A stretch of DNA of 64,000 nt, taken from Sporomusa acidovorans (GTDB lineage Bacteria > Bacillota > Negativicutes > Sporomusales > Sporomusaceae). Both the position numbers and the translations under genes were made by a program. Numbering within the stretch: the first letter of the stretch is position 1; every line of letters begins with the position of its first letter. Shown here piece by piece: positions 16,716-26,016 of this stretch. A model generated the notes under the pieces. The model saw nothing but the letters and a program-made list of their open reading frames with translations. It searched no databases and was not told where the DNA came from. The DNA lies in assembly GCF_900101845.1 (NCBI RefSeq), contig NZ_FNAM01000018.1, positions 41,533 to 105,532 of the forward strand. Direction: 5' to 3'.

Positions 16716-17045
16716 TTAAAGATGGGCGCCGTAATGCTGGCTCATAACTGTAGCGGAATATTTTTGCAGTTTCCATGCCGGTATCTTACAGGTTGGACAA
16801 AGATCGAAAAACCATTTGTTTCGCATCCAGCGGGCGGCCCTGCTGTGGCGGGAATTATGAATAATAAAGCGCCGGTTGCAGTGGGTTACAATCTCCGCAA
16901 TGCTTCCCCTGCGGGTCATTGACTTAATCCCATGCATTGTGCCATTACGTGACGGCCAAAGTTTTATCTTTGCCACTAAATTGAAAAAATCGACCGTTTT
17001 TCGGTAATAGCGTTTCTTTTCTTTCGTATTTGCTTCCGGACTCAC
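16716..17045 (-). CDS. pylSn: Pyrrolysyl-tRNA synthetase N-terminal tRNA-binding domain PylSn
   Basis: A 109-residue protein with the conserved PylSn segments KIKLWPSRNGTMHGIKSM, NSRHSRAARWMRNKW and a C-terminal KYSATVMSQHYG. The CPTC pair plus an upstream cysteine and histidine (THC) probably bind zinc. It binds the T and variable arms of tRNA-Pyl and raises PylSc affinity. Its start overlaps the end of pylD by 4 bases. Confidence 0.95.
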   Translation of the reverse strand: MSPEANTKEKKRYYRKTVDFFNLVAKIKLWPSRNGTMHGIKSMTRRGSIAEIVTHCNRRFIIHNSRHSRAARWMRNKWFFDLCPTCKIPAWKLQKYSATVMSQHYGAHL

Positions 17046-17908
17046 CTATTTTCATCTCCTTGGCAATGATAATCAGATCGTTTTAAGCACTCATAGAGCA
17101 TGGTTGCCACACCTATTTGCAATGGATCATGCAGCAGCCGGTTCTGAATTTGTTCCCGGGCATCTTCACAAACTCCCAACGGTATTCCCGGAGCAGCCAC
17201 ATAACTATCGGCAGCAAGAACCTCCTGCGTAATAAAGCCGGCTTCAGGGCAGGCAACAACGATCGCGTGATGATTTGTCAAAGCCGATTTTAAGTCCTGT
17301 TCTATACAAATTTTCCGGCCGTAGCGGTTGAAGATATCTTGGGCCATTCTTTCACTAGCTTCCGCTTTTTTATCATAAACAGCAACATTGCCGCCAAAAT
17401 TGACTGCGGCAAAAGCAGCGGCGCAGCCTACCGGTCCGGCCCCCAGTATAAGGATGCGCTGCCCGTTAACCCCCTTAAGCATATAATCCAACGCCGCCAC
17501 ATACCCCTTGCCGGTTGCCTCACCGTTATCGATGCAACGGCCCGACTTCAGGTGAACGGCAATAAAACGGTCATCATCAGCCATAAACAATATTTTCGCC
17601 TCGCGTGCCAGTGCTGCCGCAATTCCATTAACATCGCCGGCACGGGGAATGAAAACCCGCATCTCGAGAAATGACAGAATTCCCGCAACCGCTTCCGTAA
17701 ACCCGCCAATAATCCCCTGTCCACAAGTCATCGGGATAACGGCAACAAGCCCCGGATCATAAATTTTTTCTCCACCCTGTTGCTCCATGCCGGCCGCGTG
17801 GGCGGCAATTTCAGCAAGCGTATGGCCGGTCTTGTTGATTAATTCCTGATCATACTGTTCCATTCGGCAAGCAATGCCGTCAATATCTTTCTCGCATAAA
17901 CGGGTCAT
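17042..17908 (-). CDS. pylD: Pyrrolysine biosynthesis dehydrogenase PylD
   Basis: About 288 residues. A Rossmann fold with GAGPVGCAAAFAAVNFGG near residue 155 binds NAD. PylD oxidises L-lysine-epsilon-3R-methyl-D-ornithine, which then cyclises to pyrrolysine. ATG 17908 (AGGAAGC upstream) is preferred over GTG 17920. The gene overlaps pylC by 29 bases and pylSn by 4, so pylB-C-D-Sn are co-translated. Confidence 0.94.
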   Translation of the reverse strand: MTRLCEKDIDGIACRMEQYDQELINKTGHTLAEIAAHAAGMEQQGGEKIYDPGLVAVIPMTCGQGIIGGFTEAVAGILSFLEMRVFIPRAGDVNGIAAALAREAKILFMADDDRFIAVHLKSGRCIDNGEATGKGYVAALDYMLKGVNGQRILILGAGPVGCAAAFAAVNFGGNVAVYDKKAEASERMAQDIFNRYGRKICIEQDLKSALTNHHAIVVACPEAGFITQEVLAADSYVAAPGIPLGVCEDAREQIQNRLLHDPLQIGVATMLYECLKRSDYHCQGDENR

Positions 17909-19094
17909 GCTTCCTGCCACCCCCTTGGCTTAATTCATTTTCGGGACACAGATCCGAAATTTCCGGAATATTAAATGCCCGTTGCATTCTGCGCAGTATC
18001 GCATCGCGTCTATCCCAGGCCTCTTCAAAACTCACTCCCTTGACGATTAAGGTTACTACCCATTCCCGCTTGCCTGGCACATAATCAGTCAGAACTTCAT
18101 CGGCACCGAAAAAACCAGCCCTCAGTTGGAGAGGACCTGCTTCCGACAAAATATGTTCGCCTGCAATCTCAATTTGCTGAGGAGTTACTCTACAATGCTC
18201 ATAAATAACACATTTTTCCGCCTGTTGCTTTTGAATGGGAACGTGCAAATTTTTCTGCAAAAACGAATAACCTAACCACTCAACCATATTGATCCCGGAA
18301 GAATGATAAACGGCGGTTGGCGTTTGACTTGGCAGCCGGGCATCAATTTCTAAAACTTTTAACGTTCTGTTATGCAGAATGGTTTCAACATCCATAATCC
18401 CATTTAAGGATAATGCTCCGGCTAGTTTCACAGCAACCGCTGCAAATTCGGCCAGCAGCTTAGCATTAAGTTCGCCCGGAGCAAGAACCCGTTTGCAATC
18501 ATGCACACGGTCCATCTCTAACTCCGTGACCTGGAATACCTGGTACTTACCGGCAAAGCCAATAACCTCAAGTGAATAAGACGGCCCCGGCAAATACTCT
18601 TCGATAACCCAATCTTCATCCGCATTACGCGTGCGCTTACCAGCTAATTCCTCCTGGGTATACAGAATTTGCACACCTTCACTGCCACTCCGGCCGGAAG
18701 GTTTCAAACAAACGGGAAATTGGCATTGGGGCCAGGGTTGCGGCCTAGGCACGCCTAACCGGGAAAACAATTGATTGGAAATTAGCTTGGAAGAAGAAAC
18801 ACTATAGGCACTAAAATCAAAAGCCAATGGAATCCCGGTAAGGTTCGCAATGGATTTGAGGGCCTGCAAAACCCCATCATCTTCGATAGCCGGAATAATG
18901 AGATCAACGCCTTTTAATCCGGCGATAACTTCGTCCCGGCAGGCAAGTACATCCATACAGTAAAATCTGTCGGCAAGGCCGCTTGCCTGCGCTTGCTGCC
19001 TGCGGTCAAATAAAATGACTTCCCAGCCCGCTTTTTGGGCCAAATAGGCTGCTTCTACACCCTGCAGCCTCCCCCCGATAATTGCTACCCGCAT
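17880..19094 (-). CDS. pylC: 3-methyl-D-ornithine:L-lysine ligase PylC
   Basis: 404 residues in the ATP-grasp fold. It has an N-terminal Rossmann start (VAIIGGRLQGVEAAYLAQKAG), the ATP loop PSGRSGSEGVQIL and the metal/ATP-binding LEIDARLPSQTPTAVYHSSG. PylC joins 3R-methyl-D-ornithine to lysine. Its start overlaps the end of pylB by 10 bases. Confidence 0.95.
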   Translation of the reverse strand: MRVAIIGGRLQGVEAAYLAQKAGWEVILFDRRQQAQASGLADRFYCMDVLACRDEVIAGLKGVDLIIPAIEDDGVLQALKSIANLTGIPLAFDFSAYSVSSSKLISNQLFSRLGVPRPQPWPQCQFPVCLKPSGRSGSEGVQILYTQEELAGKRTRNADEDWVIEEYLPGPSYSLEVIGFAGKYQVFQVTELEMDRVHDCKRVLAPGELNAKLLAEFAAVAVKLAGALSLNGIMDVETILHNRTLKVLEIDARLPSQTPTAVYHSSGINMVEWLGYSFLQKNLHVPIQKQQAEKCVIYEHCRVTPQQIEIAGEHILSEAGPLQLRAGFFGADEVLTDYVPGKREWVVTLIVKGVSFEEAWDRRDAILRRMQRAFNIPEISDLCPENELSQGGGRKHDPFMRERY

Positions 19095-20248
19095 GGCAGG
19101 CCTCCTCTCGCTGGTTTGGCAGAACGCGTTTGCCGTGCTTTAATCCAGGCCTGATATTCTCCCTGGGTTGCCGCTTCTAAATGGTTGGCCTTAAGAACCG
19201 GCAAAACTTTCTCAACAGTGCGGTTTCCTTCACCAATATCAAGCGTACTTTGGGAAACACCGGCCATACCGGCTGCCGGTGAAATAAGCGAAGTAATAAC
19301 ATTGGCACCGGATGCCAGCCGGTCCTGCAGTCCCTTTAATCCGTCTACATCTAACGAAGCAGGAATCAACCGGTCCGGCATTATCAGGCGCATAACCGCA
19401 ATGATCAGCAGCTCACGAAATTGAGAATTTGCCGGCCAACCTGCAAACGGGGTATTTTCCTGAGGAATAAATGTCATAACCCTTACCTGATCGGCCTCCA
19501 TATTTTTCATCAGCAACAGTGACCGGGCAATATCCCCCTTACTCTCTCCCACGCCGGTCAACAATCCTTCTTCGATTAGGTAGCCCATTTTTTTTGCCGT
19601 AAGCTTACGGATCATGCGTTCCCCGTAACTCTGCTTCACCCGCAATTGCTGATAAAGTGTCTTGTTGTGTGTTTCTTGATAGCAGGCATACCAGTCGGCG
19701 CCGGCCTCTTTAAATTCCTCCAGGATCTTCTGCGGTACTACCCCCGGAGAAATCATGACCGGTCTGCGGGTTTCCCGTTTAAGTTCTTTTACCAATTGCA
19801 CCAGCTCGTCAAATCCGTTTTTTTTATTATAATACAGCGGGTCTTCCCCCATCGTCATATCTAATAAGTGGACACCGGAATCGGCCAGACAACGTGCTGC
19901 CGCCATAATTTCTTCAAAATTTTTTCGATAACGTGAATAAGTCTGATTAGATTTACGATAAAGACAAAAAGTGCAATCATTGCGACAGTATGTGGAAAAA
20001 TACACAAAACCGTAAAGAAAAACTTTATTTTGGAAATACCGCTCGCGCAGCCTCCTCGCAGCTAAAGCGACTTTCCCCAGTTCGCTGGGCGAATTTACAC
20101 TCAGCAACCCTAAAATTTCTTTGAAACTGAGTGGTATTTCCTGTTCCGCTTTCTTAAGAATCCCATCTAAACCGAACACTTTTTGACTTACCTCCCGGTT
20201 GGCACACTGCCGTGCATTTTGCTTGGCCTTTGACGGAGTCCGCTGCAT
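19085..20248 (-). CDS. pylB: Methylornithine synthase PylB (radical SAM)
   Basis: 387 residues. The iron-sulfur motif CRNDCTFCLYR (CX3CX2C) lies near residue 87, within the radical SAM barrel. PylB isomerises L-lysine to 3R-methyl-D-ornithine, the first pyrrolysine step. Start ATG 20248 has AAGAGGCG upstream. The gene ends in TAG, which could itself be decoded as pyrrolysine; readthrough would run out of frame over pylC. Confidence 0.96.
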   Translation of the reverse strand: MQRTPSKAKQNARQCANREVSQKVFGLDGILKKAEQEIPLSFKEILGLLSVNSPSELGKVALAARRLRERYFQNKVFLYGFVYFSTYCRNDCTFCLYRKSNQTYSRYRKNFEEIMAAARCLADSGVHLLDMTMGEDPLYYNKKNGFDELVQLVKELKRETRRPVMISPGVVPQKILEEFKEAGADWYACYQETHNKTLYQQLRVKQSYGERMIRKLTAKKMGYLIEEGLLTGVGESKGDIARSLLLMKNMEADQVRVMTFIPQENTPFAGWPANSQFRELLIIAVMRLIMPDRLIPASLDVDGLKGLQDRLASGANVITSLISPAAGMAGVSQSTLDIGEGNRTVEKVLPVLKANHLEAATQGEYQAWIKARQTRSAKPARGGLPCG

Positions 20249-20270
20249 TTCGCCTCTTTCTTATCTGTAA

Positions 20271-20286
20271 TGCAAATCTTATGCCA
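20271..20286 (-). promoter_or_regulatory. Sigma-54-like promoter of the pylBCDSn operon
   Basis: The minus strand reads TTGGCATAAGATTTGCAT: GG-N10-GC spacing is exact, with T replacing C in the -24 box. Transcription would begin near 20260, giving a very short leader that still contains the ribosome binding site. Half-sites TAAGTC at 20405-20411 and 20425-20431 may belong to a weaker activator site. Confidence 0.68.
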
Positions 20287-20475
20287 ACTTTCATAATTTT
20301 TTTATATAGCAGGCAGCCTCTCCAAAATAACTCCAACATTGCTTTTAACAACGTACGGAAGATTTTTGCAGACCTCTCTGATGTGGAATACCTACCGAGA
20401 AAATTAAGTCAAGAATACCGCTGCTAAGTCATTATTAACTTTTACTATCCGCAATTCCCGTCCTCCAAAATAAAA

Positions 20476-20503
20476 GGCAGCCCTAATATCTCAACAGGCT
20501 GCA
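20476..20503 (-). terminator. Terminator downstream of gluQ
   Basis: On the minus strand GCAGCC pairs with GGCTGC across a 14-base loop, followed by CTTTTATTTT. Confidence 0.65.
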
Positions 20504-20544
20504 GTTTGCATACGAATTGGATTTTTTCTGTCATTAATGCTTTT

Positions 20545-21492
20545 TTATACAGGCAGCGGACAATCAACCACAACCGGCCCTGACGGCATCCTAGCAAGCG
20601 CAAAGCTGCCGACAAGCTCTGCTGCCTTGACCGGCTGGTATTGATCAAGCAGCCCGGCCTTCCAAGCCAAATAACCGATAATGGCTTCCGGCTTAACCCC
20701 CTGTGAGCGCAGCGCCGCAATCGACAATGCCTGCTGCCGTTTTGACAGCCGGTAGCCCTGGTTGTCGATTAGCAGCGGCACATGGGTGAATACCGGAGCT
20801 TTCAAACCCAGCAGCCGGTACAGCAGCAACTGGCGCGGCGTGGAACGCAGCAAGTCGTCCCCGCGTAAGACATGGGTAATCTGCATAGCGGCATCATCCA
20901 CCACAACCGCCAGTTGATAGGCGTGAACCCCGTCGGAACGGCGTACGACAAAGTCGCCAACCTCCCGGCTGATATCCTGGCTAATCCAACCGGCATGCAG
21001 GTCAGTAAAAGAAATTTCACCAGGCGGCACAGCCAGGCGAAGCGCCGGCCGCCGTTTTGCTCGCCGGGCCGGGTCGATTGTTCGCTGCCGGCAGATACCG
21101 GGGTAAACGCGTTCCTGTTCGCCGGCATGCGGCGCAGAAGCCGCCAATTCAGTCCGGGTACAATAGCAGGGGTATACCAGCCCGGCCGCATCCAGCCGCT
21201 CAAGCGCCGCCTGATATAAGCCACGCCGTTCATCCTGGCAATACGGCGCATACTTTCCGCCGCTATCCGGCCCCTCGTCCCAGTCAAGCCCCAGCCATTT
21301 CATTTCGGCGATCAGAGCTTCACTGTAGGCAGGACGTGACCGGTCAGGATCAAGATCCTCAATCCGCAGAACCATAGTGCCGCCGGCGGCACGAACCTGC
21401 AGCCAGGCCAGCAGTGCCGTCCAGGCATTTCCCAAATGGATTTCTCCGGTAGGACTGGGGGCAAACCGGCCCCGTATGGCCCCATTAGTCAA
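20545..21492 (-). CDS. gluQ: Glutamyl-queuosine tRNA(Asp) synthetase
   Basis: About 315 residues, a truncated GluRS lacking the anticodon-binding domain. The HIGH-like motif is FAPSPTGEIHLGN, the KMSKS-like motif RLSKRQQ, and a zinc-binding CYC plus a later C sits in the insert. It glutamylates queuosine in tRNA-Asp. The frame could begin at 21555, but TTG 21492 after AGAGAGGATTATC starts exactly at the conserved domain and overlaps the uraA stop by eight bases. Confidence 0.9.
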   Translation of the reverse strand: MTNGAIRGRFAPSPTGEIHLGNAWTALLAWLQVRAAGGTMVLRIEDLDPDRSRPAYSEALIAEMKWLGLDWDEGPDSGGKYAPYCQDERRGLYQAALERLDAAGLVYPCYCTRTELAASAPHAGEQERVYPGICRQRTIDPARRAKRRPALRLAVPPGEISFTDLHAGWISQDISREVGDFVVRRSDGVHAYQLAVVVDDAAMQITHVLRGDDLLRSTPRQLLLYRLLGLKAPVFTHVPLLIDNQGYRLSKRQQALSIAALRSQGVKPEAIIGYLAWKAGLLDQYQPVKAAELVGSFALARMPSGPVVVDCPLPV

Positions 21493-22771
21493 GATAATCC
21501 TCTCTACTCTGTGTATCGGCCGGATCACGATCATTGGTAAGGCCAAGCAGATCAAGAATTCTAAACGTTAAGCCCAGAATAATGGCCACAATGGTCGCCA
21601 GCGCCATGCCTTTGAGGGTAACCGACCCAAAGGTCATATGCGCGCCGCTGACGCCGATAATCAGCACAACGGCTGTTAGAATCAGGTTCCGGGAGCGATT
21701 ATAATCCACTTTGGATTCCACCAGAATACGCACACCGGAAGCTGCAATCACACCGAACAGCAGGAGGGATACGCCCCCCATAACCGGGGCGGGGATGCTT
21801 TGAATCAGAGCTGCCAATTTACCGACAAAGGAAAGAACAATGGCAATAACAGCAGCAAAACCGATTACCCATACACTGTAGACCTTGGACAAGGCCATAA
21901 CACCAATGTTTTCTCCATAGGTAGTATTGGGTGTCGAGCCAAAAAAGCCTGATATCATGGTTGATATGCCATTTCCCAGCAAGGAGCGGTGCAAGCCGGG
22001 CGATTTTGACAAATCACGGCCCACAATATTGCCGGTCACAACCAGATGGCCGATATGCTCGGCAATAACCACCAAAGACGCAGGAATAATAATGAGGATG
22101 GCCTGCAGATTGAATTCCGGCGCATAGAAGGTGGGCAGGGCAAACCACGGTGTTGCGTAAACTGTTGCCAGATTTACTATTCCAAAGGCCAAAGCCAGAA
22201 TATAACCGGCCGCAATGCCGATTAAAATCGGAATAACGGCCATAAAGCCGCGGAACAATACGGAACCAAGAATGGTCACCGCTAAGGTGAAGAGGGAAAC
22301 CGTGATCGCGATAGGATCCGGTGTTTTGGCCAGCAGGCCTGCCATCTCAGCGGCAACCGGTGCCAGTTCCAGCCCGATGATAGCCACAATGGCGCCCATG
22401 GCGGCAGGCGGAAAAACAATATCTATCCACTTGGTGCCAACAATACCAATACTCAAAGCTACGATGGAAAAAATAAGGCCGGTGGCAATAAAACCGCCGA
22501 GAGCGGCATTATAACCAAATTGAGGCAAAACTAAAAATACCGGAGATAAAAAAGCGAAACTTGATCCCAGATAGGCCGGAATCCTGCCTTTGGTAATCAA
22601 TATGTAGAGCAGTGTGCCGATACCATTCCACAACAGTACCGTGGCCGGGTTAACTTTAAATAAAATAGGCACAAGTACGGTAGACCCAAACATGGCAAAC
22701 AGATGTTGCAGACTTAACGGCAATGTTTCAATCAGTGGCAGCTTTTCTTCAACCTGAATTATTCGTCGCAT
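21485..22771 (-). CDS. uraA: Uracil/xanthine permease, UraA type
   Basis: 428 residues of the nucleobase:cation symporter-2 family, with 14 expected membrane segments and the LSLQHLFAMFGSTVLVP N-terminus typical of UraA. It imports uracil or a related base with protons. It is followed by gluQ with overlap. The upstream gap contains a hairpin (22849-22873) of unknown role. No PyrR-type attenuator was recognised. Confidence 0.85.
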   Translation of the reverse strand: MRRIIQVEEKLPLIETLPLSLQHLFAMFGSTVLVPILFKVNPATVLLWNGIGTLLYILITKGRIPAYLGSSFAFLSPVFLVLPQFGYNAALGGFIATGLIFSIVALSIGIVGTKWIDIVFPPAAMGAIVAIIGLELAPVAAEMAGLLAKTPDPIAITVSLFTLAVTILGSVLFRGFMAVIPILIGIAAGYILALAFGIVNLATVYATPWFALPTFYAPEFNLQAILIIIPASLVVIAEHIGHLVVTGNIVGRDLSKSPGLHRSLLGNGISTMISGFFGSTPNTTYGENIGVMALSKVYSVWVIGFAAVIAIVLSFVGKLAALIQSIPAPVMGGVSLLLFGVIAASGVRILVESKVDYNRSRNLILTAVVLIIGVSGAHMTFGSVTLKGMALATIVAIILGLTFRILDLLGLTNDRDPADTQSREDYLD

Positions 22772-22886
22772 AAAACCCCTCCTAATTCATCAATAATTCC
22801 ATTCATAGCTGTTAAAGCTTTCATCATTTTAATCCCTGGGACAGCCTTTGTCAAGATATGGAATACCTTGACAGAAAAAAGACGTT

Positions 22887-23786
22887 TCATTCGACATTAT
22901 TATAAGGGTCCCAGTCTGTCATCCGGCTCAGCCGGGTTGCCGCGGCCTTTAGTTCCTGCAACAGTCTGTCCTTATCCTTGGGCAAAGTCCCCGCCAAGGC
23001 AACATAATTAGAACTATGCGTGCTGCGAAACAAACAGTGATGGCCTTGCGGCAAACAAATATGACTGACAAACTGATAAAGTTCGCCCATAATCGCTGCC
23101 GGTGACAGGGGCGCAAACTCACCGCGTTCATATTCGGTTAACAGTTCACTGCCACGATATAGCATGAGTGTCAATGCGCTTAGCATCTGTGGTTGAATAG
23201 CATTAACTGCTTTGGCCGTATTCAGCGCATGACTATCGGAATGAGCCTGACCGCCCAGACCGGCAATGACCATAACCGACAGTTTTATACCGGCCGCGAC
23301 AATACGTTGACCGGCGGCAATGGCCTCCGCCGTCCCCACTCCCTTGTTGATTCTCTGTAAAATCAGGTTATCTCCTGATTCCAGACCGTAATACACCAGC
23401 TTTAACCCGGCCTCACGCAACGCAGCAAGCTCTGCCGGTGTTTTATTTAACATATCCTTGGGACCGGCATAGCAGGATACCCGCTGCAGGCGGGGAAACG
23501 TTTCCCGCAATGCCTGCAGTATGGCAAGCAGTTTATCTGTCGCTAAGACCAGCGCGTTGCCATCGGCTAAAAAGATGCGACGGATATGCGGGGCATATGG
23601 TCTGGCAGCGTCAATTTGCGACAGAATTTCCGGCAGCGGTCGAGCCCGAAAAGCGACCGTGCGGTACATCGTGCAAAATGAACAGGCATTGTGCGAACAG
23701 CCGATGGTTACCCGCAAAATAAAACTGTGCGCCTCACTGGGCGGACGAAATACCGGCCCCTCAGCAGTATCAAAATACAACGTCAT
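22887..23786 (-). CDS. Radical SAM protein linked to the molybdenum hydroxylase cluster
   Basis: 299 residues with a CSHNACSFC iron-sulfur motif (CX4CX2C) near residue 30 and a radical SAM barrel (YYGLESGDNLILQRINKG). The exact reaction is unknown. Relatives occur next to xdh/yqe genes, so a role in maturing the molybdenum or selenium hydroxylase is plausible. It ends the cluster that starts at 30928. Confidence 0.75.
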   Translation of the reverse strand: MTLYFDTAEGPVFRPPSEAHSFILRVTIGCSHNACSFCTMYRTVAFRARPLPEILSQIDAARPYAPHIRRIFLADGNALVLATDKLLAILQALRETFPRLQRVSCYAGPKDMLNKTPAELAALREAGLKLVYYGLESGDNLILQRINKGVGTAEAIAAGQRIVAAGIKLSVMVIAGLGGQAHSDSHALNTAKAVNAIQPQMLSALTLMLYRGSELLTEYERGEFAPLSPAAIMGELYQFVSHICLPQGHHCLFRSTHSSNYVALAGTLPKDKDRLLQELKAAATRLSRMTDWDPYNNVE

Positions 23787-23831
23787 CGCCTCTTATTCTT
23801 AATTATACCAAGCAAAAAATACCGCTATCCG

Positions 23832-24446
23832 TCAGCCCCGCTTATTGTCCAGAAGGTTTTTGAGCTGCCGATATTCGTTTTCCGTATCCGCATCATAAAA
23901 ACATGCCGGTTCCGGCCATTCTACCTCAATAACGTGAGCCGGATTGGCGCGCATAATCTGCCGGCCGCCGGTGTCGCCGGTTAAAACAGCCAACTCCGGG
24001 CGCCAATAACTGCCAAACAGCACCGGGCTATAGCGCTGCCCCTGCTGGCAGGGCACAATAATCACCTTAGTACTGCCTGCCTGAAAGAATTGGGCAATGA
24101 GGCTCTCAATCAGTGCCAGGGATACGAGCGGCTGATCACCTAAAAAAAACATAATTCCCGCAAGATCACCGCTTAAATGCCGCAGCGCCAGGGTAAGCGA
24201 GGTGGCCTGTCCCTCCAGCCGCTGCGAATTATACACAGACCGGATTCCCCGCTGTTGGCACAGAGCGGCCAATTCCGCTGCCGGCTCACCGATAACGGCC
24301 ATACAGTCACTCCAGGGGACTTTGTGCACCGTATCGAGCACATGTGTTAACAAGGGCCGTCCATTTAGCGGCAGCAATAACTTTTGTTTTCCCATCCGGC
24401 TGGCGGTTCCCGCCGCCAAAATCACTGCACCCAGCCTGTTGCTCAC
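23832..24446 (-). CDS. mocA: Molybdenum cofactor cytidylyltransferase, MocA-like
   Basis: 204 residues with the nucleotidyltransferase start LGAVILAAGTASRMGKQKLL and FFLGDQPLVS. MocA adds CMP to molybdopterin to form the cofactor of xanthine-dehydrogenase-type enzymes. It overlaps yqeC by four bases. Confidence 0.88.
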   Translation of the reverse strand: MSNRLGAVILAAGTASRMGKQKLLLPLNGRPLLTHVLDTVHKVPWSDCMAVIGEPAAELAALCQQRGIRSVYNSQRLEGQATSLTLALRHLSGDLAGIMFFLGDQPLVSLALIESLIAQFFQAGSTKVIIVPCQQGQRYSPVLFGSYWRPELAVLTGDTGGRQIMRANPAHVIEVEWPEPACFYDADTENEYRQLKNLLDNKRG

Positions 24447-25189
24447 AGCACAAACACCGCACTCGCCCGCATCGCGTCACCATATCCGGTTGCTGCCACT
24501 ACCCGCTCAATGCCCACCTGAGCCGCCTTAACATAGCCGGCTATCTCTTTCACGGCCTGTCTGGCAACCGGGCCTTGATTTCCGCTCAGCAACAGCACCT
24601 TGGTTCCTCTGGCATATTGGAAAATTCCCTGTGGATGAACAGCCAATCGGGCTATGTCCTGCCAGGTGATTCTGTCTCCCGGCTGCCGCTGGATAATTGC
24701 GGTCACCAATTCCAGCCGGTGCGTGTTCTCCGGCGATAGCATTTGGCCCATAGCGCCGATATTTAATACCCCGACAGTCATTGCCGTACGTTCGGGAATA
24801 ACCGGCTCACTGCAAGACGGAGCTTTAAGCAGGCAACGGCGTGCGCCGTCGGCCTCGACCAAAATATAAGCGTCAGGCACACAAACAGCCAGTTTGTCCA
24901 CCCATTCCGGCGGCAAGCCGATTATTTTTTCTCTGACTTGCCCGGCAAACCAGGCCACCCTCGGCTGTTTGAGCAAAAGCTTTGCAACCTCAGCCACCCC
25001 GTCGCTGCAATGATCAAGCATGACCAACGCATAATTGTCTACCTGGCGGCAAAACATCTTGGTTGTACTTGTAACCACAACAGCCCCGTCCAGTTCGGCG
25101 GCCAGCGACTGCACTACGGAAGTCTTGCCGCCTGCCCCCACACAGGCCACTACCCCGGGCTGTTTCAAACCTAATGCGTCCTTCAGCAT
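24443..25189 (-). CDS. yqeC: Selenium-dependent hydroxylase accessory protein YqeC
   Basis: 248 residues with a P-loop (VGAGGKTSVVQSLA) and the ILVEADGARRCLLKAP motif typical of YqeC. The yqeB/yqeC pair marks clusters for selenium-dependent molybdenum hydroxylases, so the neighbouring dehydrogenase may carry a labile selenium. One base separates it from yqeB. Confidence 0.88.
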   Translation of the reverse strand: MLKDALGLKQPGVVACVGAGGKTSVVQSLAAELDGAVVVTSTTKMFCRQVDNYALVMLDHCSDGVAEVAKLLLKQPRVAWFAGQVREKIIGLPPEWVDKLAVCVPDAYILVEADGARRCLLKAPSCSEPVIPERTAMTVGVLNIGAMGQMLSPENTHRLELVTAIIQRQPGDRITWQDIARLAVHPQGIFQYARGTKVLLLSGNQGPVARQAVKEIAGYVKAAQVGIERVVAATGYGDAMRASAVFVL

Positions 25190-25190
25190 A

Positions 25191-25979
25191 TTACCCCCTT
25201 CTCAGATGCAGCAAGGCCTCCAGCACCCCGCCGCCGATGGCCCGTGCCTTATCGGAAATGGTAAAGCAATGTTCCCGCCGGCAGCGCGGGTCAACATCGC
25301 CAATTTTTAACCCTTGGGATACTGTCAACCCTGCCTGAATCAAACCGCGCAACACCCCGGAAATTGTAACTTTGACAGGCGTTTCCCCCACATGGCCGAC
25401 AATTTCACCGGCTGATACCTGATCACCAATTGTCCGGCAGGCCATAAACACACCGTCCGCCGGTGCCTTGATCAGACGTTCCAGCGTATAGCCGTCCACG
25501 TCGCCGGGGATACCGGTGTTGTCAATTGCCGTTCCCCGGTAAATTACCCGTCCCAAATCGTGACCGCGCATGGTTTCAATAACAGCATGTACGTCAGTGC
25601 CCGCTTCAAAACCGGGGCCTACGCCAATCACCACCGGCGCGTCAGTTAGCCTGGTGCCGGTATTGCGTTTGGCAATAATCGCATCCACTACGGCTTGCGG
25701 CTTGAGTTCAGCCACACAGGCAGCAGCCTCATCAACCACTACCGGAATAAAACCGGCAGCCAGTGCCGCCGGCACTTCCCGCAGCGCAACCAAGCGGGCC
25801 GCCACGTTTTCAACAACCGCCTGACCATTCGCTACGGCCTGGGCAAAGGCCACCGTACGCCGAACGACCGTTGGCCGTGGTATTTCTGTGATAACAACAG
25901 CAAATCGACTCTGATACAAGCGGTGAGCAATACCGGTTGCAATATCACCGCCCCCTTTAAGAATGACTAAATCGCGCAT
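25191..25979 (-). CDS. yqeB: YqeB/EF2563-family molybdenum hydroxylase accessory protein
   Basis: 262 residues. ATG 25979, after TAGGAGTC, starts the conserved MRDLVILKGGGDIATGIAHRL; the longer frame from 26117 is unsupported. The Rossmann-like N-terminal half is of the XdhC type, while the C-terminal half (GEIVGHVGETPVKVTISG) has a hammerhead/lipoyl-like look. Partner of YqeC in selenium-dependent hydroxylase maturation. Confidence 0.87.
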   Translation of the reverse strand: MRDLVILKGGGDIATGIAHRLYQSRFAVVITEIPRPTVVRRTVAFAQAVANGQAVVENVAARLVALREVPAALAAGFIPVVVDEAAACVAELKPQAVVDAIIAKRNTGTRLTDAPVVIGVGPGFEAGTDVHAVIETMRGHDLGRVIYRGTAIDNTGIPGDVDGYTLERLIKAPADGVFMACRTIGDQVSAGEIVGHVGETPVKVTISGVLRGLIQAGLTVSQGLKIGDVDPRCRREHCFTISDKARAIGGGVLEALLHLRRG

Positions 25980-26016
25980 GCTGACTCCTATAATAATTAA
26001 TCTGTAAATAAATAAG

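Noticed and set aside
22849..22873. Hairpin upstream of uraA as a PyrR attenuator or terminator
   Set aside because: TGTCAAG/CTTGACA forms a short stem, but the A/T-run is on the wrong side for a minus-strand terminator and the PyrR-binding consensus is absent.
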